Shown here piece after piece: positions 24,276-31,707 of a stretch of 64,000 nt of DNA; within the stretch, counting starts at the first letter, position 1, and each line of letters begins with the position of its first letter. The notes under the pieces are model-generated. The model did no database searches. It was not told the origin of the DNA and saw only the letters and a list, made by a program, of their open reading frames with translations. The translations under genes were made by a program, and so were the position numbers. The DNA comes from Paenibacillus sp. FSL H3-0469 (GTDB taxonomy: Bacteria > Bacillota > Bacilli > Paenibacillales > Paenibacillaceae): assembly GCF_038051945.1 (NCBI RefSeq), contig NZ_CP150302.1, positions 4,402,001-4,466,000 on the forward strand. The letters run 5' to 3'.

Positions 24276-24303
24276 AAACTTCCCCCTACTTATGATACGG
24301 TTC
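24276..24303 (-). other. Resident rlmH 3' end, inferred attachment site
   Basis: GAACCGTATCATAAGTAG (last five codons and stop of rlmH) followed by GGGGGAAGTTT matches all six repeat copies over about 27 bases, with a single G/C difference after the stop in most. The octamer TATCATAA is also present at the rlmH attachment site used by staphylococcal cassette chromosomes. It is the rlmH-proximal junction of the region. Confidence 0.75.
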
Positions 24304-24765
24304 CCCCCGATTTATCTTCACCGCCCGGTAGACCTGCTCCACCAGCACCAGCCGCATGAGCTGGTGGGGCAGCGTCATGCGGCCGAAGCTCATGCGCTGC
24401 TGGGCGCGGCGCATGACGTCATCGGAGAGGCCATGGCTGCCTCCGATGACGAAGACGACATGGCTCGTCCCGTAGGTGCCAAGCCGGTCGATCTCGGCGG
24501 CAAGCTCCTCGGAGCTCCAGAGCTTGCCGTCAATCGCGAGCGCAATGACATGCGCCTCGCTCTTAATCTGCGTGAGGATACGCTCACCCTCGCGCTGCTT
24601 CACCTGAATAACCTCTGCATCGCTGAGGTTATCAGGGGCCTTCTCATCCGCCACCTCGATCATCTGGAACTTGATGTAGGGCGTTAACCGTTTCGCATAT
24701 TCCGCGATGCCGAGCGTCAGATACTTTTCCTTCAATTTGCCTACGCTTATCAGTTGAATTAACAT
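24286..24765 (-). CDS. rlmH: 23S rRNA (pseudouridine1915-N3)-methyltransferase
   Basis: 159 residues, full length. It opens MLIQLISVGKLKEKYL. The SPOUT-fold signature includes FVIGGSHGLSDDVMRRA, RMSFGRMTLPHQLMRLVLVEQVYRA and the terminal GEPYHK, where the conserved tail contributes to the active site. The enzyme methylates pseudouridine 1915 in helix 69 of 23S rRNA on the 70S ribosome using S-adenosylmethionine. In staphylococci the same 3' end is the integration site of SCC elements. Here the reading frame is intact, as expected if insertion rebuilds the last codons. It stands alone, upstream of the module array. Confidence 0.97.
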   Translation of the reverse strand: MLIQLISVGKLKEKYLTLGIAEYAKRLTPYIKFQMIEVADEKAPDNLSDAEVIQVKQREGERILTQIKSEAHVIALAIDGKLWSSEELAAEIDRLGTYGTSHVVFVIGGSHGLSDDVMRRAQQRMSFGRMTLPHQLMRLVLVEQVYRAVKINRGEPYHK

Positions 24766-24871
24766 AGTTCCTCCATCGGTCTCATCTGGTTATGTCCCTG
24801 TATTTTATCACATCCCTGTCCATAACATGCCCTGCTTAAGAGACATTCACCGCACACCCTGTACCCGACAA

Positions 24872-24898
24872 AAGAAGAACCACCCTTCACGGGTGGCC
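24872..24898 (-). terminator. Terminator of the secreted DUF gene
   Basis: On the minus strand CCACCC-GTGAA-GGGTGG is followed by TTCTTCTTTT. It lies 25 bases after the stop at 24924, between that gene and rlmH. Confidence 0.8.
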
Positions 24899-24923
24899 CT
24901 AAGACACTACGAATAACCTGCAA

Positions 24924-26129
24924 TTATTGGTTAGACAAGTCAACAATCAACTGCTGTTTAATCGTACGCCCTTTCATAGTGGTGAAATCCAGGCGAAGCG
25001 ACTGCGGCTTATTCAAGAAGAAGTAGCTCTCTGAGACGATTTTCATCTCATGGTCTGCATAGGTATAGGTAGAAGCTCCCTCTTCCAATTTATAATCACC
25101 GGTTCCGTTCTTAACCAATAGCGATGGATTATATTCCATATAGAAGGTCTCCATAAACTCTCTGTTTTTAAACAAAGCTTCGTCTGAGGATAGTGTGGTT
25201 ACGGTCGTGAACGGTGTCAATTCCAGCTTCACTTTAATCTTATGCCCTGCCACATCAATCGTTTCCTCCGGCGTCAGTGTCCGGGTCTCCTGCTTCCAGA
25301 CCTTGGGGTTGATATCAAAGACCACCTTCAGCACAGGGCTATACTTCACGTTGGACTTGATTGCATCATACTTCTTCAGCAGTTCAGGACTGTAGCTGAA
25401 CGATGAGGTCTGGTCCGGGTCGTCCGCATGGGCCTTTTCGGCGGCAGCGAGCATTTCGGCATCCAGCGCCTTTAACTGATTCAGCTCAATGGCGGTTAAG
25501 GTGCCTAGCTGAAATTGCGCAGCTACTTTTTTGGGAGGCGTGCTCAATGGACTGCTTAACCGGATTTTAGCAATTCCATATAGAATATGATCTTTCTTTG
25601 CCGGACTTGCGCCTATGACTAGCGCATCATTGAATTTCTTGCCACTGATGACCTTGCCTGTAATCGCATCGGACAATTGGAGACTATGACCCTTTGGCGG
25701 CATGAACACGAATGCTCTCTTACTGTCGGATTGGGCTGTAAAAAGGATGATCAGCTCATATTTGTCTGCGATGAGGCCGTTCACCGTCAGCTGATAACCG
25801 TCTTTTTTGACGACTGTGTTCAGCGGCTGCACCAGATTGTGTTTGATGGCATACTCAACCTGTCGATAACCCTGAATCTCGGGATTTACAAAGGGGGCAA
25901 GCGCTGCCGACGGTTTCGCGGCGGTTGCCGAGGCGGCCAAAGCTTGACCTGTCACGGCAAAAGGGCTAAGCACCAGCGCTGCGGTTGTCATGACTGCGAC
26001 GATGGCGGTAGATAGCCGGTTCCTGGAGGAACGCCGTTTATTTGGCGCTGACCATTGCTTTTGTTCCTGTCCTGGATGCGTCTGTGCCGTATGTTTAATC
26101 TCCATTGTATCCCGCTTTATGCTATTCAT
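24924..26129 (-). CDS. Secreted protein paralogous to the M56 sensor's outer domain
   Basis: 401 residues. A basic N-terminus (NKRRSSRNR) and a hydrophobic segment with AlaXAla (LSPFAVTGQALAASA) predict export, or an N-terminal anchor. The rest is beta-rich. VWKQETRTLTPEETIDVAGHKI and LTPFTTVTTLSSDEALFKNREF closely match the C-terminal domain of the neighbouring M56 protein (YWKQESHTITSQETLNVAGHKI). The two share IKHNL/TRHNL and DGYQLTVNG/DGYQVNITG as well. The domain resembles the DUF4179/DUF5643-type regions of Bacillales anti-sigma-like proteins. It follows the sensor gene by 43 bases, so it is probably the third gene of the operon. It may bind the same signal or modulate the sensor; this is inference. 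Confidence 0.7.
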   Translation of the reverse strand: MNSIKRDTMEIKHTAQTHPGQEQKQWSAPNKRRSSRNRLSTAIVAVMTTAALVLSPFAVTGQALAASATAAKPSAALAPFVNPEIQGYRQVEYAIKHNLVQPLNTVVKKDGYQLTVNGLIADKYELIILFTAQSDSKRAFVFMPPKGHSLQLSDAITGKVISGKKFNDALVIGASPAKKDHILYGIAKIRLSSPLSTPPKKVAAQFQLGTLTAIELNQLKALDAEMLAAAEKAHADDPDQTSSFSYSPELLKKYDAIKSNVKYSPVLKVVFDINPKVWKQETRTLTPEETIDVAGHKIKVKLELTPFTTVTTLSSDEALFKNREFMETFYMEYNPSLLVKNGTGDYKLEEGASTYTYADHEMKIVSESYFFLNKPQSLRLDFTTMKGRTIKQQLIVDLSNQ

Positions 26130-26172
26130 TACTTACACTCTCCTTCAATACAAGTTGGTTGTTTCATCCGGA

Positions 26173-28266
26173 TCAGCTCTGATCCTGTCCGGGGACATCA
26201 AAGGTCATCTGGTATGTATGCTCAAGATCCTTCATTCCAGTAGGTTTCGCCGGACTCTTCATGAAATCCAGCCGCAGAGATTGCAGCTCATCCAACAAAT
26301 AATAGCTTTCTGTAACCATCTTCATTTCATAGTCTGTAAACGTAATTGATGAAGTGCCTGGCTGCTGCCTATAGTCTCCCGTTCCAGTCTTGCTCCACCA
26401 CAGGAATGGAGAACCGTACTTCTCAAGGAATGATTTAATAAATTCCTTATTCTTAAACAAAGGTTCATCTGAATAAAAAGTGGCTATGGTTGTTAAGGGT
26501 GTCAATTGTAATTTCACTTTGATCTTGTGTCCCGCTACGTTAAGCGTTTCTTGCGATGTGATGGTATGCGACTCCTGCTTCCAGTAATTTGCCCTCACAT
26601 CGAAGGTGGTCTGAAGTGCCGGAGACTCCTGAATGTTGGAATCGTTGGCTCCCAGTGTGCGTAAATGGAACTCTACCTTAATCTTTGAAGGCGGGTCCGT
26701 CAAAGGAGTACTGAACGGAAGTCTGGCTATCGCATCTTTAATATGCTGCTCCGGGCTGCTGCTGCTGACCAGCGCGTGGGTCCGGCCGTTAATCACCTTG
26801 CCGGTAATACCATCCGTAATGATGCATTCTACGAAATGAGGACCGTCAGAGAATAGTGACCTACCGCCGTCCACTCTCGCAGTATAGAAGAGAATCAATT
26901 GATTCTTGTCTGCCATGAAGCCTGTGATGTTGACCTGGTAACCGTCTTGTTCAATCTCCACATTCATCGGCACCAGAAGATTATGCCGGGTCACATACTC
27001 CGTCTGTTGTGCACCTATGCTCGTTAACGGCATCAGTGTCTCTCCTTGATCCGTTGGCGTTTCTACGCGTTCCCCCGCAGCAACGCCTTCTGCATGAGTA
27101 CCAGCGGAATTGGCCACAGGTTCCGTGACAGCAGAGTCACCGGGTTCCCCAGAGACACCTGTAAGCATCACGATGCTGAGCAGAGCGACCAGAATTACAG
27201 CTGCTGCGGAGATGCGGTAGGAGCCGTTGCGGAAAGATTGAATCATACTGATTCTTCTCCTGATCTGTTGCCGCTGCTGCGGATTGGAGAAATAGAGATG
27301 CCCCCTCCTCTCCCGGACTCGTGAGAAGCGCTTCAGGAACTCTACCAGAGTAAGCCCGTAATCGATGGCCTCCTCTTCCCCTAATACCTCCAACACATAG
27401 GCGTCACAGGCGACCTCCCTATCGATCTTCATCCGCCGGATCGCCAGCCACATCAGAGGATTGAACCAATGTATCGTGGCGGCTAGGCTCCCTAGCAGGT
27501 TCCACAGCATATCCCTCCGCTTGCAGTGGGCAAGCTCATGCGCGAGGATGTGCCGCAGCCGGGAAGCATCCAGTTCCTGTAGAGCTTGCTCCGGGACAAA
27601 GATCCATGGACGCATTAATCCTGACAGATATGGGTTGTTAGCAGAACCTCCGGTATAGATAGGTATCGCTCTCTTTATTCCAAACTGGCGTCTGGTGGCA
27701 AGAACCACCTTAAGAATCTCCGGGGCATTCACCCGTCTAAGCCGTCTGCGCTCACGCTGCATCCTCCGTATATACAACAATCCATTCAGCAGCATAAGCA
27801 TGACGCCCAGCAGCCAGATCACTGAGCCTATCTTCAACCAGAGCGGATAGCCCACGGCCCCCGCAGGGCTGCGGTTATCCGCTACAGCACTAACCTTCTG
27901 CCGGGGTGTGTCTGTCTGCCCCTGTGCATCCAGAGCGATGTTATTAGCCGGATATGTAACCTGATCTCCCTCTCCCGGCGGAAGCTCCTGATACTCACCC
28001 TTAGAAGCTCCAGTGTCCGGCCCCGTATCCAGGATAGTTGTTAAGAAATGCTTACTATTGCCGAGAATATGCAGCATGCTGACAGGGCTGTCCGGTACGG
28101 CAGGCAATAACAGCCGGGCGATAACAAGCAGCCACAGGAGGTAACGCACCCGGGCGTTGATGAACCTCCGCAGAACATATTGCAGGAACAACACGGCCAG
28201 AATCACCATGCTTGCCGCCAGTGTCTGTTCTGTGATCCCGGCAAACCATCCGTAGATCATATTCAT
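26173..28266 (-). CDS. BlaR1-like M56 metallopeptidase signal transducer
   Basis: 697 residues. Membrane helices lie near 16-32, 42-56, 143-165 and 340-362. The M56 zinc site HELAH is at about 243-247 with the downstream glutamate in IDREVACDAY. In BlaR1/MecR1 the signal triggers this cytoplasmic peptidase, which inactivates the BlaI repressor. Here the outer part after residue 365 is not a penicillin-binding domain. It is a beta-rich domain of about 330 residues shared with the next gene. The sensor therefore should respond to something other than beta-lactams. The ATG overlaps the blaI-like stop (ATGA), so the two are translationally coupled. Confidence 0.9.
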   Translation of the reverse strand: MNMIYGWFAGITEQTLAASMVILAVLFLQYVLRRFINARVRYLLWLLVIARLLLPAVPDSPVSMLHILGNSKHFLTTILDTGPDTGASKGEYQELPPGEGDQVTYPANNIALDAQGQTDTPRQKVSAVADNRSPAGAVGYPLWLKIGSVIWLLGVMLMLLNGLLYIRRMQRERRRLRRVNAPEILKVVLATRRQFGIKRAIPIYTGGSANNPYLSGLMRPWIFVPEQALQELDASRLRHILAHELAHCKRRDMLWNLLGSLAATIHWFNPLMWLAIRRMKIDREVACDAYVLEVLGEEEAIDYGLTLVEFLKRFSRVRERRGHLYFSNPQQRQQIRRRISMIQSFRNGSYRISAAAVILVALLSIVMLTGVSGEPGDSAVTEPVANSAGTHAEGVAAGERVETPTDQGETLMPLTSIGAQQTEYVTRHNLLVPMNVEIEQDGYQVNITGFMADKNQLILFYTARVDGGRSLFSDGPHFVECIITDGITGKVINGRTHALVSSSSPEQHIKDAIARLPFSTPLTDPPSKIKVEFHLRTLGANDSNIQESPALQTTFDVRANYWKQESHTITSQETLNVAGHKIKVKLQLTPLTTIATFYSDEPLFKNKEFIKSFLEKYGSPFLWWSKTGTGDYRQQPGTSSITFTDYEMKMVTESYYLLDELQSLRLDFMKSPAKPTGMKDLEHTYQMTFDVPGQDQS

Positions 28267-28670
28267 TCCTGCTTACCTGAGTTTCCGCTGGCGCCCTGCG
28301 ACTTCTTCTCCCTCAGCAGCTGTTCGAGTTGTTCAATCTCCTGCTTGGACAGCTCCACATCCTCCAGGAAGCTGGTCACCATTAATTGGGTGGCTCCGCC
28401 GAATACGCGCTTCAGGAAGGAGCGGCTCTCGGCCCGGACACACTCATTCTCTGACACCAGCGGATAATACAGATAGCTCCGGCCGGATTTTTCATACGCT
28501 ATCGCCTTCTTCTTAAGCAGCCGGGTGACGAAGGTGCGCACCGTCTGCTCGCTCCATTCCACGGATGCAGGCAGGAGCCGGGTAATTTGTTCCGAGGTGA
28601 GCGGATGATGCTCCCAGATAATCTTCATTATTTCCCATTCAGCTTCCGAAATCTTCGGGGTTGTACTCAT
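28263..28670 (-). CDS. BlaI/MecI/CopY-family transcriptional repressor
   Basis: 135 residues. The N-terminal winged helix of the family shows ISEAEWEIMKIIWEHHPLTSEQI and WSEQTVRTFVTRLLKKKAIAYEKSGRSYLYYPLV. A coiled C-terminal half (VELSKQEIEQLEQLL) serves for dimerisation. In this family the repressor binds TACA/TGTA dyads at its own promoter and is released after cleavage caused by the M56 partner. Both features are present: the M56 gene overlaps by four bases and two TACA-N2-TGTA operators lie upstream. Confidence 0.93.
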   Translation of the reverse strand: MSTTPKISEAEWEIMKIIWEHHPLTSEQITRLLPASVEWSEQTVRTFVTRLLKKKAIAYEKSGRSYLYYPLVSENECVRAESRSFLKRVFGGATQLMVTSFLEDVELSKQEIEQLEQLLREKKSQGASGNSGKQE

Positions 28671-28699
28671 CTTAACAGCTCCATTCCATCGCGGCGTCG

Positions 28700-28764
28700 T
28701 TCAATCTACAAGTGTAAATACAAGCTCTGTTCTATACATTACACTTGTAGATTGAATTTGTCAA
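28700..28764 (-). promoter_or_regulatory. Promoter with twin BlaI-type operators
   Basis: Minus strand: -35 TTGACA (28759-28764), 17 bases, -10 TAATGT (28736-28741). TTCAATCTACAAGTGTAA (28700-28717) is the exact reverse complement of 28739-28756. Each arm holds a TACA-N2-TGTA dyad as bound by BlaI/MecI repressors; one lies in the spacer and the other just downstream of the start point. Bound repressor would block the promoter of its own operon. Confidence 0.8.
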
Positions 28765-28823
28765 ATATGCCCACATTATGATGAAAGCACGCGGAACGAC
28801 ACCCAAAGTAACCGCAACAATAG

Positions 28824-28848
28824 CAAAAAGCACAAGCCAGCGGCTTGT
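28824..28848 (-). terminator. Terminator of the phosphatase/SLH gene
   Basis: Minus strand ACAAGCC-GCT-GGCTTGT followed by GCTTTTTG, about 70 bases after the stop at 28917. Confidence 0.75.
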
Positions 28849-28916
28849 ACTTCCTGCTTCTATTCATAAGAACTCTATCCATAAGAACTTAATTACTCCT
28901 GTCACTTACTTGCAGC

Positions 28917-31499
28917 TTACAACCCTGCAATCAGAGCTTTAACGGAACTGTCGCTCTCCAGCGCACGGATAATCACCGCCACCGCTTCGGCGCGGGTAGC
29001 CTGATTCTTCGGTGCGAATGCTGAGGCAGAGATGCCCTTCACCAGATTAGCCGAAGCCGCCTGGCGGATGGCGTCAGCCGCCCAGTAGCTGCTGCTGACA
29101 TCTTTGAAGCTTGCCGGATTGGCCGTCTGGAGCACGCCGAGATTAAGCACACGGCCGATGATTGTAACCATCTCAGCGCGGGTAATGGTCGCTCCCGGCT
29201 TGAAGCTGCCGTCTGCATAGCCGGTTACGATGCCTTTATCGGCCAAGGCACCGATATAGCCAGCCGCCCAATTAGAGGCTGTATCCCCAAATTTAGAGGC
29301 CGCCGATGTAGTGTCTATCCCGAAGGAACGGGCGATCATCGCTGCGAATTCAGCTCTGGTCACCGGTGCATCCGGCCGGAAGGAGCCATCCGCATAGCCG
29401 CTGATGATCTGCAGCTTCACGGCTGTAGCGATGGTGCTGCTGCCCCAGTGTCCTGTGGTGTCCTTGAAGCTGATGCTCTGATTCTTCGAAGCCGCAATAG
29501 CTTCCGTTATAGTCTTGTATACTGTCTCGCGGCTAACCACCCCGGATTGGAACGGATCGACTCCGCCCTGTGGCTGTTTCTCCGGTTCAGCAGAATTAGT
29601 GCTGCCGTTCCCCGGCGTGTTGCCGGTGGTCCCTGGTACCGTTCCGGTATTTCCAGCCGGAGTTCCCGGCGTTCCGCCCGGATTACCCCCGCCAGTTCCG
29701 CCGCTTGTCGTATCTGTAATACTAAGCGCGATCTGATCGCTCAGGTACATGACCTGGGCGTTATATTTGCTTGGCAGTCCTTCAACCTGCACGGAAGCAA
29801 ACTGCCCGCTGCGCTGGCTGACGCCATGCGTAAGGAGCGGAATCAGGCCGCTGCCTGGAACGTAGCTGTTCGCGAAGTTTACCTTCAGCTTACCGTCCGC
29901 CTTCACTGCGCCCTTAACCTCAAGGATATCGTTTGCTCCAGTAAGGCCCAGGACAAGCGTACCTTCGGAGGCTTGAGTGAAGCTGCCTTCGATCACTATT
30001 TTACCGTAGACGTTCTCAACTACTGAACCCCCGGTATTCGTCACATTCCCTTTGCCGAAGGCTGTTGCCGAGTCTCCTTCCAGGACACCTGCGTTCACCT
30101 CTGTACCGCCGGAATACGTATTGCTGCCGGCCAGCTTCAGCGTGCCTGTACCCTCCTTGGTCAGCCCTCCTGTGCCGGAGATATCATTGCGCCAGCGGTC
30201 TGCGGCGTGGAAGCCGCCCTTCGCAGCGTCCATCGCCACCGTTACATGCTCAGCGAATGCACCGTACCCGTCAGCAGCGGCGAATAGGTTCAAACGTCCC
30301 CAGCCTTCAGGATCATCCAATAGTGGATATCCAGAAGGAATTGCCGTTGTTACGAGAACTTCTCTACGCTGATCCGCACTCAGGTAAGGCAGACGGGTCT
30401 CCAGCAACACCTCTGCTCCCTTAGGAGCAACAGCAGGTTCAGTCGTGGAGTGAATCTGCGGGAAGCCGTAAGTCAGCCGCTGAGTATACTGGCCCTTATT
30501 CCTCGCATAATCCGTGAACCGGTCTTCTGCGGTACCCGTCTGTGTAAGCAGCACTTCATGGGCTTGAGTGTAGGCCTCCTGCTTCAGCGCCGCATTATCC
30601 GGGTCATTCAGTGCTCCTGCTGCGAAGGCCATCGCCGTTACCCGCCCGCCCATGACATCCAGCGGTGAGTGCATCCCGGCAACGACACGGTTGTTACCCA
30701 TCTCCGAGGCCCGGGTCATCAGCTCCTGGAAGCGCTCAGGTACGGAATACGCCAGAGCCAGGGCAGCCAGATAGGAAGCATTCGTATGTCCGCTCGGGAA
30801 GCCGCCGTCTGTGGCAGGCGTACTGCTTCTCGCCGGCACCAGCGTCGGCACGATGACGGAGATATCCTTCCAGCGGAATGGACGCATGTAGCTGTAGAAT
30901 TTCTTGGCCTGACTCGTTGAAGCATAGTCGCCGCGGACTTTTCCGATCAAGTCTACCATTTTGCCCAATTCAGAACCGGAATCGCCAGCCTTGTTGCTGT
31001 CATTGCCGTCATTATATTTTACAGAGGTGGCATCATCAGGGATGCTGTTAATGGTCGTGAAGGTTCCTGACTTGGACCGGTACACCTCAGACAACGGACC
31101 AAGGCCGTCAGCCGCTCCATAAGTCTGGTTCCGCCGGTCATCGTAATACGCTGCCTCCTCCTCTGCCGGAGTACGGGTCTTAGACAGATCCGCTACATAT
31201 TGAATGTTGTAATCCAGCACATCGCTGTTCAGCTTCGTTCCGGTATCCCAGGTAGCACCCGGTGTCCAGAGATCCAGGAAGCCGGAGAGAACACCAATCG
31301 AGGGGTTGGAATACACCGCCATATTCACAGGTGTGTTATTCTTATAAGTATCTACGAAATGTCCCCATGCCGGAGCAGCCGGCAGCCCGGTTATTGAATG
31401 ATCCGTGGCCGCCTCTGCAGGATGTACCGCGATAGAATTCGTGAGGAGTACCAGACCTGCCGTAACAGACAACAGCTTTCTTTTCGACTTCAAGTTCAA
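28917..31499 (-). CDS. Surface PAP2 acid phosphatase with autotransporter-type repeat and SLH anchors
   Basis: 860 residues from a TTG at 31497-31499, eight bases after AGGGG; the longer frame upstream has no signal peptide at its start. Layout: signal peptide (LLSVTAGLVLLTNSIAVHPAEA); class A phosphatase/PAP2 domain with KKFYSYMRP, PSGHTNAS and NRVVAGMHSPLDV (the KxxxxxxRP, PSGH and Rx5Hx3D set). Then comes a short stretch typical of autotransporter passengers (LTKEGTGTLKLAGSNTYSGGT). A Gly/Pro/Thr linker at about 615-650 and three SLH domains (FKDTTGHWG, ITGYADGSFKPG, FKDVSSSYWA) complete it. SLH domains tether proteins to pyruvylated wall polymers in Bacillales. It should be a surface phosphatase that releases phosphate. 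It stands alone, with divergent promoters towards the AraC gene. Confidence 0.88.
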   Translation of the reverse strand: MNLKSKRKLLSVTAGLVLLTNSIAVHPAEAATDHSITGLPAAPAWGHFVDTYKNNTPVNMAVYSNPSIGVLSGFLDLWTPGATWDTGTKLNSDVLDYNIQYVADLSKTRTPAEEEAAYYDDRRNQTYGAADGLGPLSEVYRSKSGTFTTINSIPDDATSVKYNDGNDSNKAGDSGSELGKMVDLIGKVRGDYASTSQAKKFYSYMRPFRWKDISVIVPTLVPARSSTPATDGGFPSGHTNASYLAALALAYSVPERFQELMTRASEMGNNRVVAGMHSPLDVMGGRVTAMAFAAGALNDPDNAALKQEAYTQAHEVLLTQTGTAEDRFTDYARNKGQYTQRLTYGFPQIHSTTEPAVAPKGAEVLLETRLPYLSADQRREVLVTTAIPSGYPLLDDPEGWGRLNLFAAADGYGAFAEHVTVAMDAAKGGFHAADRWRNDISGTGGLTKEGTGTLKLAGSNTYSGGTEVNAGVLEGDSATAFGKGNVTNTGGSVVENVYGKIVIEGSFTQASEGTLVLGLTGANDILEVKGAVKADGKLKVNFANSYVPGSGLIPLLTHGVSQRSGQFASVQVEGLPSKYNAQVMYLSDQIALSITDTTSGGTGGGNPGGTPGTPAGNTGTVPGTTGNTPGNGSTNSAEPEKQPQGGVDPFQSGVVSRETVYKTITEAIAASKNQSISFKDTTGHWGSSTIATAVKLQIISGYADGSFRPDAPVTRAEFAAMIARSFGIDTTSAASKFGDTASNWAAGYIGALADKGIVTGYADGSFKPGATITRAEMVTIIGRVLNLGVLQTANPASFKDVSSSYWAADAIRQAASANLVKGISASAFAPKNQATRAEAVAVIIRALESDSSVKALIAGL

Positions 31500-31707
31500 T
31501 GTGTCAGCCCCTATCTTGTTATTTTGATTGCCTGAATCGGACTCAATATAGCACCTGCCTCCACCGCCGCTCAATAACACAATTTCGCAATTCTATGATT
31601 TTGGGAACAATTCAGCTTTTTTCCGGCTATTTTACATTGATTTAACATGAATCCCGAACAGATTTGTGAGGGGCTAGTGTATAATCCGCCTGGGAGGAGA
31701 ATACAAC
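31500..31707. promoter_or_regulatory. Divergent promoter region
   Basis: About 200 bases between the divergent phosphatase and AraC-type genes. On the plus strand TTTACATTGATTTAACATGAA and TAGTGTATAAT are promoter-like, the latter about 25 bases before the AraC start. Exact promoters were not assigned. Confidence 0.35.
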
